From: Actinomycetota bacterium
GTDB lineage: Bacteria; Actinomycetota; Actinomycetes; Nanopelagicales; Nanopelagicaceae
NCBI GenBank assembly: GCA_016870715.1
Contig: VGAL01000003.1
Coordinates: 1 to 64,000 of the forward strand
Direction: 5' to 3'
DNA length: 64,000 nucleotides
This document shows positions 47,327-57,735 of this stretch, piece after piece. Both the position numbers and the translations under genes were made by a program. Every line of letters begins with the position of its first letter. Position 1 is the stretch's first letter. Under the pieces are notes generated by a model that saw nothing but the letters and a program-made list of their open reading frames with translations, was not told the origin of the DNA and did not search any database.

Positions 47327-50300
47327 CTAGATCTCTTCGACGCTGCTTGGCTCAACCCGGGAAAGGTTGATTCCGAGCTCTTCTGCGGTACGGAACACTT
47401 CTTCATCAGTATCTTTCATCTCGATAGCGGCGCCATCAGATGAGAGAACTTCAACATTGAGACAGAGTGACTGCATCTCTTTGATAAGCACCTTGAATGA
47501 TTCTGGGATGCCTGGTTCAGGGATGTTCTCACCCTTCACGATTGCTTCATAAACCTTGACGCGACCAAGGACATCGTCAGACTTGATTGTGAGAAGCTCT
47601 TGAAGAGTATATGCAGCGCCATATGCCTCAAGCGCCCATACCTCCATCTCACCAAATCGCTGTCCACCGAATTGCGCCTTTCCACCAAGTGGTTGCTGAG
47701 TAATCATCGAGTACGGGCCAGTGGAACGTGCATGGATCTTGTCGTCGACCAAGTGGAGCAACTTCAAGATGTACATGTAACCAACGGAGATTGGATCGCG
47801 ATAAGGCTCACCACTTCGACCATCAAAGAGTCGAGCTTTGCCGCTCTCGCCAACCATTCGATTTCCATCGCGGTTTGGCATGGTGGAACCGAGAAGTCCG
47901 GTGATCTCATCTTCGCGCGCTCCATCAAAGACTGGAGTAGCAACACGAGTTCCCGGCTTTCCGGTCTGTGCTCCGATGGACTTTAAGTTCTTCTTCCATG
48001 AGGCATCGTCACCTTCGACTTGCCACCCTTGCTTGGAGACCCAGCCAAGGTGAGTCTCAAGTACTTGACCAACATTCATACGTCCAGGAACGCCGAGTGG
48101 GTTGAGCACAACATCAACAGCTGTGCCATCTTCAAGGAACGGCATATCTTCAACAGGAAGAATCTTTGCAATAACGCCCTTGTTACCGTGGCGTCCTGCA
48201 AGTTTGTCGCCATCTTGAATCTTTCGCTTCTGTGCGACATAGACACGAACCAATTGGTTTACACCAGATGGCAGTTCATATCCCTCTTCGCTTTCGAAGA
48301 CTTTGACGCCAATGACCTTTCCACCTTCACCGTGCGGAACTTTTAGCGAGGTATCGCGAACTTCACGAGCCTTCTCACCAAAGATTGCGCGAAGTAGGCG
48401 CTCTTCAGGAGTTAGCTCAGTCTCGCCCTTTGGCGTTACTTTTCCGACGAGAATATCGCCAGGTACAACATCTGCACCAACGCGGATGATTCCCATCTCA
48501 TCAAGATCAGCTAGGACTTCTTCGCTCACATTTGGAATGTCGCGAGTGATCTCTTCAGCACCAAGTTTGGTGTCGCGAGCATCAACTTCATACTCCTCGA
48601 TGTGAATGGATGAGAGCACGTCATCTTGTACCAAGCGTTGGCTCAAGATAATTGCATCTTCATAGTTATGACCTTCCCATGGCATGAAGGCCACAAGAAG
48701 ATTTTTTCCGAGCGCTAATTCACCAAGATCGGTGCTTGGTCCATCAGCAAGAACATCGCCTGCTTCAACGCGTGCGCCTTGAGCGACAACCGGCTTGTGG
48801 TTGTAGCAGGTGCCTTGATTTGAGCGACGGAATTTTGAGAGGTAATAGGTCTTTGACGTTCCATCATCGTGGCTAACCTTGATTTCATCAGCGCTGACTT
48901 CGGTAACGGCACCAGCCTTTTCGCTCACAATGACATCGCCAGCATCAACAGCAGCGCGGAACTCCATGCCCGTTCCAACCAATGGCGCTTCAGCGCGTAG
49001 GAGTGGAACTGCTTGACGCATCATGTTCGAACCCATGAGCGCACGGTTTGCATCATCGTGCTCAAGGAACGGAATCATCGCAGTTGCAGCAGAGACCATC
49101 TGTCGTGGAGAGACATCCATGTAGTCGACATCTTCAGCAGGAATGTATTCCACTTCCCCACCCTTACGACGTACGAGTACGCGTGGCTCTGCGAAGTGAT
49201 TGGTGTCGGTAAGCGGAGCATTCGCCTGAGCGATGATGTGCTCATCCTCTTCGTCAGCGGTTAGGTAATCAATGTGATCGGTTACTTTGCCTTTGACGAC
49301 TTTGCGATATGGCGTCTCGATAAATCCAAATGGCGTGATACGTCCGAAGGTTGCCAACGAACCAATCAGACCGATGTTTGGTCCTTCAGGAGTTTCGATT
49401 GGACACATACGACCGTAGTGCGAAGGGTGCACGTCACGAACTTCGAATCCAGCGCGCTCTCGTGAGAGACCACCAGGTCCAAGCGCGGAGAGACGACGCT
49501 TATGGGTAAGGCCTGAGAGTGGATTTGTCTGATCCATGAACTGCGAGAGCTGGGATGTTCCAAAGAACTCCTTGATGCTCGCTGTGATCGGACGAATATT
49601 AATAAGTGTCTGTGGCGTGATTGCTTCGACATCTTGAGTGGTCATTCGCTCGCGAACCACGCGCTCCATACGAGAAAGTCCGGTGCGAACCTGATTTTGG
49701 ATAAGTTCACCGACGGTGCGCAGACGACGGTTACCAAAGTGATCGATATCGTCAGTCTCGATACGAACTTGGCCACGGACTGAATCCATAACCAATTCAC
49801 CAGCATGCATTTTCACTAAGTACTTAATCGCCCAGACGATATCTTCGATCGTCAATAGACCCTTACGTAAATCAAGGTCAGTACCTAACTTCTTATTGAT
49901 CTTAAATCGACCAACCTTTGCTAGGTCATATCGCTTCGGATTGAAGTAAAGATTCTCAATGAGCGTCTGTGCTGCTTCACGTGTTGGTGGCTCACCAGGG
50001 CGAAGCTTGCGATAGATATCAAGTAGCGCATCATCTTGTGTAACGGTGTGATCTTTCTCGAGAGTCGCAACCATAGATTCGTATTCGCCGAAGTGTTCGC
50101 GAATCTGAGCTTCATCCCACCCAAGAGCCTTAAGAAAGACTGTTACTGGAATCTTACGTTTACGATCGATGCGAACACCGACCATATCCTTCTTGTCGAT
50201 TTCAAATTCCAACCAAGCACCGCGGCTAGGAATGATCTTTCCTACGAGAGTGTCCTTGTCGGCATTCTTCTCGGGATCTGCCTTCTCAAAATAGACTCCA

Positions 50301-50794
50301 GGCGAACGGACAATCTGAGATACGACAACGCGCTCAGTACCGTTGATGATGAAAGTTCCTCGTGTAGTCATTAGTGGGAACTCACCCATGAAGACGGTTT
50401 GGCTCTTGATTTCTCCAGTCACGTTGTTCATGAACTCTGCTGTTACGAATAGTGGAGCGCTGTAGGTGATGTCACGCTCTTTACACTCTTCGATTGAATA
50501 CTTTGGAGGTTCGAAGCGATGGTCGCGGAAGGAGAGACTCATCGATCCTTGGAAGTCTTCAATTGGTGAGATCTCCTCGAAGATCTCCTCGAGACCAGAT
50601 TGATTAGGCAATTCACCACGAGTGGTGTTGGTCGAAGCGCTATTTGCGATTCGAACGCGCCATGCATCGTTGCCAAGTAGCCAGTCCATACTCTCTAGCT
50701 GCAACGCAAGAAGATTCGGAACCTCTAGCGGTTCACGAATCTTGGCAAAAGAGAGACGGTGTGGGGCATGCGGGGATTGGGATTTGTTTTTCAA
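47327..50794 (-). CDS. rpoB: DNA-directed RNA polymerase beta subunit
   Basis: [67 protein letters not shown]. Confidence 0.99.
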   Translation of the reverse strand: MKNKSQSPHAPHRLSFAKIREPLEVPNLLALQLESMDWLLGNDAWRVRIANSASTNTTRGELPNQSGLEEIFEEISPIEDFQGSMSLSFRDHRFEPPKYSIEECKERDITYSAPLFVTAEFMNNVTGEIKSQTVFMGEFPLMTTRGTFIINGTERVVVSQIVRSPGVYFEKADPEKNADKDTLVGKIIPSRGAWLEFEIDKKDMVGVRIDRKRKIPVTVFLKALGWDEAQIREHFGEYESMVATLEKDHTVTQDDALLDIYRKLRPGEPPTREAAQTLIENLYFNPKRYDLAKVGRFKINKKLGTDLDLRKGLLTIEDIVWAIKYLVKMHAGELVMDSVRGQVRIETDDIDHFGNRRLRTVGELIQNQVRTGLSRMERVVRERMTTQDVEAITPQTLINIRPITASIKEFFGTSQLSQFMDQTNPLSGLTHKRRLSALGPGGLSRERAGFEVRDVHPSHYGRMCPIETPEGPNIGLIGSLATFGRITPFGFIETPYRKVVKGKVTDHIDYLTADEEDEHIIAQANAPLTDTNHFAEPRVLVRRKGGEVEYIPAEDVDYMDVSPRQMVSAATAMIPFLEHDDANRALMGSNMMRQAVPLLRAEAPLVGTGMEFRAAVDAGDVIVSEKAGAVTEVSADEIKVSHDDGTSKTYYLSKFRRSNQGTCYNHKPVVAQGARVEAGDVLADGPSTDLGELALGKNLLVAFMPWEGHNYEDAIILSQRLVQDDVLSSIHIEEYEVDARDTKLGAEEITRDIPNVSEEVLADLDEMGIIRVGADVVPGDILVGKVTPKGETELTPEERLLRAIFGEKAREVRDTSLKVPHGEGGKVIGVKVFESEEGYELPSGVNQLVRVYVAQKRKIQDGDKLAGRHGNKGVIAKILPVEDMPFLEDGTAVDVVLNPLGVPGRMNVGQVLETHLGWVSKQGWQVEGDDASWKKNLKSIGAQTGKPGTRVATPVFDGAREDEITGLLGSTMPNRDGNRMVGESGKARLFDGRSGEPYRDPISVGYMYILKLLHLVDDKIHARSTGPYSMITQQPLGGKAQFGGQRFGEMEVWALEAYGAAYTLQELLTIKSDDVLGRVKVYEAIVKGENIPEPGIPESFKVLIKEMQSLCLNVEVLSSDGAAIEMKDTDEEVFRTAEELGINLSRVEPSSVEEI

Positions 50795-50888
50795 CGACGA
50801 TCCTTCCGTACTCGCAGATGAGTTAACTTACAAACCCAGCGAAAAGAGAAGGTCGCCACCGCCATATGCGAAGACCTCGAAAATTGGG

Positions 50889-50894
50889 ATTATA
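50889..50894 (-). promoter_or_regulatory. Candidate -10 box (TATAAT) upstream of rpoB
   Basis: Minus strand reads ATCCATATAATCCCAATT just after the rplL-rpoB hairpin; no strong -35 seen. Confidence 0.5.
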
Positions 50895-50914
50895 TGGATT
50901 TTACGATGAATAAA

Positions 50915-50958
50915 GGGAGCGTGTCCAATTGAGGTTTCCCTCAGCCGAACCCGCTCCC
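50915..50958 (-). terminator. Long imperfect hairpin in the rplL-rpoB gap (terminator/attenuator candidate)
   Basis: Minus strand GGGAGCGgGTTCGGcTGAGG-GAAA-CCTCAaTTGGACaCGCTCCC then TTTATT. Confidence 0.7.
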
Positions 50959-50988
50959 CTGCACGGCCAAATATGGCCAGAGCCTTGA

Positions 50989-51372
50989 CTACTTCACTGT
51001 GACCTTTGCGCCGGCGGCCTCAAATGCTGCCTTCGCCTTGTCGGTGGTCTCCTTATTGGCCTTCTCCAAGACGGTAGATGGAGCACCATCTACGAGATCC
51101 TTAGCCTCTTTGAGACCAAGACCGGTGAAGGTGCGAACCTCTTTGATGACGGCGATCTTCTGAGCGCCAGCATCTTCGAGTACGAGCGTGAACTCATCTT
51201 GAGCTTCTGCAGCAGCAGGAGCACCAGCGCCGCCGCTAGCAGCCGCAACTGCAACGGGTGCAGCAGCAGTGACATCGAATTCAGTCTCGAAAGCCTTAAC
51301 GAAGTCGCTGAGCTCAACAAGGCTCATCTCCTTGAATTGTGACAATAAATCTTCGGTTGAAAGTTTTGCCAT
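50989..51372 (-). CDS. rplL: 50S ribosomal protein L7/L12
   Basis: [39 protein letters not shown]... [27 protein letters not shown]. Confidence 0.98.
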   Translation of the reverse strand: MAKLSTEDLLSQFKEMSLVELSDFVKAFETEFDVTAAAPVAVAAASGGAGAPAAAEAQDEFTLVLEDAGAQKIAVIKEVRTFTGLGLKEAKDLVDGAPSTVLEKANKETTDKAKAAFEAAGAKVTVK

Positions 51373-51404
51373 GATATTTCTCCTTGATTCTTCCTAGATC
51401 TCTC

Positions 51405-52034
51405 TTATTCCTGTGTTCCTGATTCAGCTGATTCCTCAGCTGCTGCCACTTCTGGCTCTGATGCTGGAGCTTCTGCATCTCCGGCTTCTTCTTCTGAAGA
51501 CTCTTCAACTACTGCAGCAGGCGCTTCGGGCGCTTGTGCAGCTACTGGGGCACCGGCTTCTAACTTGATTCGGAGCGCGTCGAATACTCGTGCAGCCTTT
51601 GCAAGTGAACCCTTCATTGCACCAGCAAGCTTTGCCAAGAGCACCTCGCGGGACTCTAGGTTTGCAAGCTTCATGATTTCTTCAGTAGTTACCAACTTGC
51701 CCTCGTAGATTCCACCCTTGATTACAAGTGATGGATTCTCTTTGGCGAAGTCGCGAAGGCTCTTTGCTGCATCGATTGGATCACCGTTAATGAATGCGAC
51801 TGCAGATGGTCCCTTGAGTAAATCATCAGAGATTTCTACGCCAGCATTCTTAGCAGCGATACGCATCAATGTGTTCTTTGCGACGGAGTACTTAGTACTT
51901 CCGCCTAGCGAACGACGAAGTGCCTTCATGGAAGTGACGGAGAGTCCGCGATATTCGGTAACAATCGTTGCACCAGCGCCACGAAAATCTTCCGTGAGCT
52001 CTGCAATAACTGCCGACTTATCGGTCTTTGCCAT
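51405..52034 (-). CDS. rplJ: 50S ribosomal protein L10 with acidic C-terminal tail
   Basis: [43 protein letters not shown]...; tail [33 protein letters not shown]. Start ATG 52034 after AAAAGGAG. Confidence 0.95.
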   Translation of the reverse strand: MAKTDKSAVIAELTEDFRGAGATIVTEYRGLSVTSMKALRRSLGGSTKYSVAKNTLMRIAAKNAGVEISDDLLKGPSAVAFINGDPIDAAKSLRDFAKENPSLVIKGGIYEGKLVTTEEIMKLANLESREVLLAKLAGAMKGSLAKAARVFDALRIKLEAGAPVAAQAPEAPAAVVEESSEEEAGDAEAPASEPEVAAAEESAESGTQE

Positions 52035-52100
52035 GTTTCTCCTTTTCTCTTCTCGCCTTTCCACCCAAATTTCTTTGAGCCCGAGAGAAAACAGGTTGAT

Positions 52101-52138
52101 AAAAAGAGAAATCCTCGAAGCGCGAAAGCGCTACGAGG
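52101..52138 (-). terminator. Hairpin plus U-tract in the rplJ 5' leader (attenuator candidate)
   Basis: Minus strand CCTCGtAGCGC-TTTC-GCGCTtCGAGG followed by ATTTCTCTTTTT, upstream of the rplJ start. Confidence 0.75.
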
Positions 52139-52256
52139 AAAGATGAACTTACTCGTAATGCTCCTGCGCTGGTGAGTTCTCACTCTTTAACTCTGTTCAT
52201 TGCAATCACTCGAAAGTTCTTGCTATCAACAGCAGACCTGCGGTCTTCGGATACTG
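52139..52256 (-). ncRNA. Ribosomal protein L10 leader (rplJL autoregulatory element)
   Basis: Minus strand contains ATCCGAAGACCGCAGGTCTGCTG, resembling the conserved L10-leader core, between rplA and rplJ; boundaries approximate. Confidence 0.7.
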
Positions 52257-52258
52257 CA

Positions 52259-52287
52259 AAGGGTAGGCGCTCGCACGCCTACCCGTC
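52259..52287. terminator. Hairpin after rplA
   Basis: GGGTAGGCGctcgcaCGCCTACCC; short T run follows on the minus strand. Confidence 0.6.
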
Positions 52288-52295
52288 AAAATGGC

Positions 52296-52997
52296 TTAAT
52301 TAGCGCCTTCGCGTAGGAGGTTTGGATCTACCTGAACGCCAGGCCCCATCGTGGTGGAGACAGTTGCCTTCTTGATGTAGCGACCCTTTGAAGAGGAGGG
52401 TTTTGCGCGAAGTACCTCTTCCATCGCTACCACATAGTTATCGAGAAGAGCATCTGCGCTAAAGGATGCTTTACCAATAATGAAGTGCAGGTTGGAATTC
52501 TTATCGACTCGGAACTCGATCTTTCCACCCTTAATGTCATTCACTGCCTTCGTGACATCGTTGGTAACAGTTCCAGTCTTGGGATTAGGCATCAAACCAC
52601 GAGGTCCGAGAACTTTTCCGAGGCGACCAACCTTTCCCATGAGATCAGGTGTCGATACAACAGCGTCATAATCGAGACGACCCTTTGCGACCTCGTCAAT
52701 CAGTTCGTCGGCGCCGACGATGTCAGCACCTGCTGCGCGCGCTTCTTCAGCGCGCTCTCCACCTGCGAACACAAGAACGCGTGCAGTTTTGCCAGTTCCG
52801 TGTGGAAGGTTGACAGTGCCGCGGATTGCTTGATCAGCCTTACGTGGATCGACGCCAAGAGCGAGGGACACCTCTACTGTGGAGTCATATTTCGTTACAG
52901 ATGTTTCACGAACGATCTTCATCGCCTCAACTGGAGCATAGATGTTTGTAACATCGTACTTCTCAGTAGCGGCACGGTATTTCTTACTGCGCTTCAT
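52296..52997 (-). CDS. rplA: 50S ribosomal protein L1
   Basis: [29 protein letters not shown]... [18 protein letters not shown]. Confidence 0.98.
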   Translation of the reverse strand: MKRSKKYRAATEKYDVTNIYAPVEAMKIVRETSVTKYDSTVEVSLALGVDPRKADQAIRGTVNLPHGTGKTARVLVFAGGERAEEARAAGADIVGADELIDEVAKGRLDYDAVVSTPDLMGKVGRLGKVLGPRGLMPNPKTGTVTNDVTKAVNDIKGGKIEFRVDKNSNLHFIIGKASFSADALLDNYVVAMEEVLRAKPSSSKGRYIKKATVSTTMGPGVQVDPNLLREGAN

Positions 52998-53091
52998 TTC
53001 ATCCAGCTTTCTGCTTAGCTAACTCGGGTGAGTTAGGTAGTTGGTTGTGGTCAGCGAGTCAGCGCGACTCTCCCACAGGTTTATTTAGTTA

Positions 53092-53523
53092 TTAACCGTT
53101 GACAGTGATGCCCATTGAACGAGCAGTACCGGCAATGATCAAACTTGCAGCATCGAGGTCGTTTGCGTTGAGGTCTGCCATCTTTACAGTGGCAATCTCG
53201 CGACATTGCGCCATCGTGATATTTCCGACCTTGTTCTTATGTGGAATAGCCGAGCCCTTTTCGAGCTTTGCTGCCTTCAAGATCAGACGGGAGGCTGGTG
53301 GCGTCTTCGTGATGAAAGTGAATGAGCGATCCTCATAGACAGTGATCTCAACCGGGATGATCTGACCCTTTTGAGTTTCAGTCGCAGCGTTATATGCCTT
53401 GACGAAGTCCATGATGTTGACACCATGTTGACCAAGTGCAGGACCAACAGGTGGCGCTGGTGTAGCTGCGCCAGCTTGAATCTGGAGCTTTATCAGCGCC
53501 TCAATCTTCTTCTTCGGTGCCAT
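53092..53523 (-). CDS. rplK: 50S ribosomal protein L11
   Basis: [38 protein letters not shown]. Confidence 0.98.
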   Translation of the reverse strand: MAPKKKIEALIKLQIQAGAATPAPPVGPALGQHGVNIMDFVKAYNAATETQKGQIIPVEITVYEDRSFTFITKTPPASRLILKAAKLEKGSAIPHKNKVGNITMAQCREIATVKMADLNANDLDAASLIIAGTARSMGITVNG

Positions 53524-53551
53524 ATTTCTATCCTCTCTCTTTCAAATCCTC

Positions 53552-54283
53552 TTAAAGCTTCTGTACCTGAGCATATGACAATTCCACAGGGGTCTCGCGA
53601 CCAAAGATCGAGACCAATACTTTGAGCTTTGCTTGCTCAGGCATGATTTCGCTAATTGATGCTGGAAGGGTGGCAAAGGGTCCATCCATAACGGTGACAG
53701 ATTCGCCAACTTCGAAATCGACCATCTTGATCTCTGGCTTCTCGCCCTTCTTTGATGGACGTGGCGCGAGAATTCCCTCGACTTCATCGAGTGAGAGTGG
53801 ACTTGGATTGTGGCCATGTCCAACAAAACCGGTAACCCCTGGGGTATTACGTACTACTGACCATGATTCATCAGTTAAATCCATACGGACGAGAACATAT
53901 CCAGGGAAGACATTTCGCTTAACCTGCTTACGCTGTCCATTTTTAATCTCTGTAATTTCTTCTTGAGGAACTTCAATCTGGAAGATGTAATCCTCCATGT
54001 GCAAAGTATGAATACGGTTCTCGAGATTTCCTTTGACACGATTCTCGTACCCCGCATATGAATGGATGACATACCAATCACCAGGTGCGGTGCGAAGGGC
54101 GCGACGGAATTCAGCCTGAGGATCATTCTCTTCCTCTACCTCTACCTCTACCTCTACCTCTACCTCTACCTCTACCTCTACCTCTACCTCTACTGAGACT
54201 TCCGCAGGTGCTTCGATAACTTCTGCAGGTACCTCTTGAGCAGCCGCTTCTAGCGCTGCCTCAAATGTGTTGTCGCTCATCAT
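53552..54283 (-). CDS. nusG: Transcription termination/antitermination protein NusG with N-terminal (VE)n tract
   Basis: [40 protein letters not shown]... [34 protein letters not shown] region. Confidence 0.98.
   Translation of the reverse strand: MMSDNTFEAALEAAAQEVPAEVIEAPAEVSVEVEVEVEVEVEVEVEVEVEEENDPQAEFRRALRTAPGDWYVIHSYAGYENRVKGNLENRIHTLHMEDYIFQIEVPQEEITEIKNGQRKQVKRNVFPGYVLVRMDLTDESWSVVRNTPGVTGFVGHGHNPSPLSLDEVEGILAPRPSKKGEKPEIKMVDFEVGESVTVMDGPFATLPASISEIMPEQAKLKVLVSIFGRETPVELSYAQVQKL
54134..54193. repeat. Hexanucleotide microsatellite (CTCTAC)10 inside nusG
   Basis: Ten perfect tandem CTCTAC units; coding strand (GTAGAG)10 encodes (Val-Glu)10. Confidence 0.97.
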
Positions 54284-54316
54284 TTACCCTGTTTACCCAA
54301 TTTACCTGTCGACGCC

Positions 54317-54565
54317 TTAACCAAAAACCCAGAATGTGATTTTGGTAAGTACGAGATCAAAGAGCGAGACCAATGCGATGATAAAAGTCACGAAGACAAG
54401 TACGACTGCGGTGTAGGTAGTGAGTTGTTTGCGCGAAGGCCATACGACCTTGCGAAGTTCAGCAACAACTTGGCGATAGAAGCGTCCGGCGCGTTCAAAG
54501 ATATTGCCGCGATTCTGCTCGCGAGCATCTTCGTTCTCACGCTCGCTCTGATGTAACTCGCTCAT
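54317..54565 (-). CDS. secE: Preprotein translocase subunit SecE
   Basis: FERAGRFYRQVVAELRKVVWPSRKQLTTYTAVVLVFVTFIIALVSLFDLVLTKI. Confidence 0.96.
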   Translation of the reverse strand: MSELHQSERENEDAREQNRGNIFERAGRFYRQVVAELRKVVWPSRKQLTTYTAVVLVFVTFIIALVSLFDLVLTKITFWVFG

Positions 54566-54614
54566 CGTGCCTTACTCACTCTCCTCTCCTCTCTATATAG
54601 ATGTGAACTACTAG

Positions 54615-54687
54615 CAGGGCAGAAGGGATTTGAACCCCCAACCCCCGGTTTTGGAGACCGGTGCTCTACCAGTTGAACTACTGCCCT
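54615..54687 (-). tRNA. tRNA-Trp (CCA)
   Basis: AGGGCAGTAGTTCAACTGGTAGAGCACCGGTCTCCAAAACCGGGGGTTGGGGGTTCAAATCCCTTCTGCCCTG; cloverleaf with CCA anticodon, next to secE. Confidence 0.96.
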
Positions 54688-54824
54688 CCAGCGCTTCGCG
54701 ACCCTCGCTTCTTGATGAAGAAGGGCTGGCCACGGAAGGAGCTAGGGGAGTGAGTTTACGGGTCAAGGTGGCGCGGGGTCTAATTGGGGCGGCGATCTCC
54801 CCTTGGTCTGGCAGGATTACCGCC

Positions 54825-56033
54825 GTGTCCCAACCCGCCAAACCCCGGATTTCTAAGCGCATCGCAGCGATCGCCGAATCAGCCACCCTTGCAGTCGATG
54901 GAAAAGCTAAAGCCCTCAAAGCAGCCGGTCGCCCCGTCATTGGCTTTGGCGCTGGTGAGCCAGATTTTCCTACCCCCGGATATATCGTCGATGCTGCTGA
55001 AAAGGCGGTCCGAGTTGTAGCAAATCATCGATATACACCCACGCCAGGATTGCCTGAACTCCGCCAAGCGATTGTCGCGAAAACCTTACGTGACTCTCAA
55101 TTCGAGATAACTGTCGACAACGTACTCGTAACAAATGGTGGCAAGCAGGCTGTATATCAATCCATCGCAACAATCGTTGATCAAGGAGATGAGGTTATTC
55201 TTCCCGCTCCTTATTGGACCACCTACCCGGAATGCATTCGTTTAGCAGGTGGTATTCCGATTGAAGTCTTTGCAGATGAGACGAGCAATTATTGCGTGAG
55301 CGTGGAACAACTTGAAGCAGCCCGGACACCGAAGACAAAGGCACTGATTTTCTGTTCGCCAAGTAATCCAACTGGTTCGGTGTACACCCCAGAACAAGTG
55401 CGGGCAATCGGTGAGTGGGCACTCAAACATGGAATTTGGATTATCACCGATGAGATTTACGAACATTTGCGTTATGACGGCGTGCAAGCTCCATCCTTAC
55501 CTGTTTTAATTCCCGAGTTGGCCGATCAAACAATCATCCTTAATGGGGTCGCGAAGACTTATGCGATGACGGGCTGGCGAGTGGGTTGGATGATTGGCCC
55601 TAAAGATGTAATTAAAGCAGCAACAAACTTACAATCTCATCTGACAAGCAACGTATCGAATGTGGCTCAACGGGCAGCAATTGCTGCGCTCACTGGTGAT
55701 CTCAGTGCTGTTGAAGAGATGAAAGTTGCCTTCGATCGTCGACGTAAATTGATCGTCAAAATGCTTAATGAAATTGATGGGTTTGAATGTCCAATGCCTC
55801 AAGGTGCATTTTATGTTTATCCAGCAGTCCATAAGGTGCTAGGTCGCGAAATTCGCGGAAAGAAACCCACGTCTAGCTCTGAACTGGCAACGTTGATTCT
55901 TGATGAGGTCGAAGTTGCAGCCGTTCCTGGTGAAGCATTTGGGCCATCTGGATATCTTCGCTTCTCTTATGCGTTAAGCGATGAAGATATCGTCGAGGGA
56001 ATTTCACGTATCAAAAAACTCATTAATGGCTAG
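54825..56033 (+). CDS. aspC: Pyridoxal-phosphate aspartate aminotransferase-like
   Basis: [52 protein letters not shown] (PLP Lys). GTG 54825 preferred; the listed 54630 start lies inside tRNA-Trp. Confidence 0.9.
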   Translation: MSQPAKPRISKRIAAIAESATLAVDGKAKALKAAGRPVIGFGAGEPDFPTPGYIVDAAEKAVRVVANHRYTPTPGLPELRQAIVAKTLRDSQFEITVDNVLVTNGGKQAVYQSIATIVDQGDEVILPAPYWTTYPECIRLAGGIPIEVFADETSNYCVSVEQLEAARTPKTKALIFCSPSNPTGSVYTPEQVRAIGEWALKHGIWIITDEIYEHLRYDGVQAPSLPVLIPELADQTIILNGVAKTYAMTGWRVGWMIGPKDVIKAATNLQSHLTSNVSNVAQRAAIAALTGDLSAVEEMKVAFDRRRKLIVKMLNEIDGFECPMPQGAFYVYPAVHKVLGREIRGKKPTSSSELATLILDEVEVAAVPGEAFGPSGYLRFSYALSDEDIVEGISRIKKLING

Positions 56034-57039
56034 TTAGGTCGCAATTCACAAGTCGGACTTCGGGCTCAAGTGCAATTCCAAACTTCGTCCTTACAGCCTC
56101 CTGACAGGCTTTTGCTAGTTCAATCAAATCGTCGCTACGCGCCTGACTAAGATTTGCCAGCGCGAGAACATGCTTAGTGGATATTCCAGCGCCTGCATGT
56201 CTTTGGCCTTTCTTTATCCCCGATTGTTCGAGTAACCATGCAGCGGAAAGTTTCACTGTGCCATCAGGGTTTGGCCATTGCGGTGCTGCTTGAGGTAAGC
56301 CAGTTGCAAATTCTGAAGTCACTGAAGGGTTAACAAAGAAAGAACCAGCTGACCAGGTATCTCGATCATGTTCTGAAAGGAGCATGCCCTTGCGCTCTCT
56401 TATCTTTAAGACTCGCTCGCGGACTGCACTTACTGATGCGCGCTCTCCCACTTTGATTTCTAATTCATTTGCAAGCTCAGAATATGTTATGGGAATAGAT
56501 AACTCGCCTCTCTTTAATTGGACTGTTACATCTAGTATCACAAAACGGTTTGGCTCTTCTTTGAATAGCGAGCTGCGGTAACCGAACCCACATTGATTTG
56601 GAGTAAAGGTACTCTGCTCCTTTGCGACTCGATCCCAAGTGCGTACGCGTGCCACAACCTCTTTGAGCTCTTGGCCATACGCGCCAATATTCTGAATAGG
56701 CGCCGCACCTACTCGACCAGGAATGCCGCTCAGCGTTTCAAGACCAGAGAACCCCGCTGCGACGGTCTGTCCCACGAAAGCATCCCATTCCACACCAGCA
56801 GCAACTGTGATCATTCCGCCGGAGCAAGCGTCATAATCCAATTCACTTCCCTGGTTACTGATCCGCAACACTGTTCCATCAAAATCAGAGTCGCCAGCAA
56901 GAATGTTTGAGCCCCCACCAATAACTTGCACGGGTTCAGATTTGTTAACGGTTTTAAGAATTATCTCTTCTGAGGTTCCTTCGACAAACTCTGATATCAA
57001 TCCGCCTACACGAAAAGTTGTCAGGTCGGAGAATCTCAT
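56023..57039 (-). CDS. murB: UDP-N-acetylmuramate dehydrogenase
   Basis: [60 protein letters not shown]. Confidence 0.96.
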   Translation of the reverse strand: MRFSDLTTFRVGGLISEFVEGTSEEIILKTVNKSEPVQVIGGGSNILAGDSDFDGTVLRISNQGSELDYDACSGGMITVAAGVEWDAFVGQTVAAGFSGLETLSGIPGRVGAAPIQNIGAYGQELKEVVARVRTWDRVAKEQSTFTPNQCGFGYRSSLFKEEPNRFVILDVTVQLKRGELSIPITYSELANELEIKVGERASVSAVRERVLKIRERKGMLLSEHDRDTWSAGSFFVNPSVTSEFATGLPQAAPQWPNPDGTVKLSAAWLLEQSGIKKGQRHAGAGISTKHVLALANLSQARSDDLIELAKACQEAVRTKFGIALEPEVRLVNCDLTSH

Positions 57040-57048
57040 GCGAAAAGA

Positions 57049-57735
57049 TTACCGGCGCGATGCAAGAATCCCTAGATTCCCGCGGAAACGCTTGAGTAAA
57101 CGTTGGTAATTCTCCTTGGAATGCTTCTCTCGATAAGCGCTATCGACATCGTAGTATCCGTGATGGCGCTCTTGAGCCAGTGGCAATTCAACTTGTACCA
57201 ATTTGCCACCTGCTTCCCGGAGGGCAAGTGAAAACTCTAGATCTGCATTTCTGTAATACTTAGCGCTCGGATTTGCACCAACAGCCTTTGCAAATTTCCG
57301 ATTGAGGACCATAAAGTAACCAAAAAGCACATCTACTTCTCCTGGGCCTTTGTCATCTACTGATCGCCATTCATCGTCAAGATTTATTAATCCACCGCGC
57401 CAACCAACCCCCACAACTCCATCAGAGAATGTAGAAATCACATCTGGAAAGGGATTGGCTAAAAAACGAGTTGAAGGATCCATGAGTGTTATGTAGTCGC
57501 TGCTCACCTCTTCGAGCAGAAGATTTACCACGTTCGACCAACCCAGCCGTTGTTTCTGATAGTTAATGCTTACTCGTGGCTTGAATGCTTCGAGAGGTTC
57601 GAAATCTTGTTTGCCATTGACCACGATATAGATTGGGGCTTGTGAATTTTCGATTACAGCTCTAACTGAATCGAGAAAGTCCTCGAGATAACCATCTAGA
57701 ATCAGGGTAACTGTGATATCGCGCTCGCTTATCAC
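57049..57735 (-). CDS. Glycosyltransferase family 2-like protein
   Basis: GT2-like pattern (VTLILDGYLEDFLDSVRAVIEN...IYIVVNG; SSDYITLMDPSTR; FGYFMVLNRKFAKAVG; YRNADLEFSLALREAGG). GTG 57735 start gives a GTGA overlap with the upstream stop. Confidence 0.7.
   Translation of the reverse strand: MISERDITVTLILDGYLEDFLDSVRAVIENSQAPIYIVVNGKQDFEPLEAFKPRVSINYQKQRLGWSNVVNLLLEEVSSDYITLMDPSTRFLANPFPDVISTFSDGVVGVGWRGGLINLDDEWRSVDDKGPGEVDVLFGYFMVLNRKFAKAVGANPSAKYYRNADLEFSLALREAGGKLVQVELPLAQERHHGYYDVDSAYREKHSKENYQRLLKRFRGNLGILASRR

Noticed and set aside
49510-49560. RpoB rifampicin region reads FMDQTNPLS rather than FMDQNNPLS, possible resistance allele
   Set aside because: Thr at this position is, from general knowledge, a normal residue in rifampicin-susceptible bacteria such as Bacillus; no support for resistance.
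54134-54193. CTCTAC array as a possible CRISPR or regulatory repeat
   Set aside because: 6-bp perfect unit with no spacers and in frame inside nusG; it is a coding microsatellite.
54630-54824. N-terminal 65-aa extension of the aminotransferase ORF across tRNA-Trp
   Set aside because: Would require an mRNA starting within the antisense of a tRNA; sequence has no homology-like character and GTG 54825 gives a normal start.
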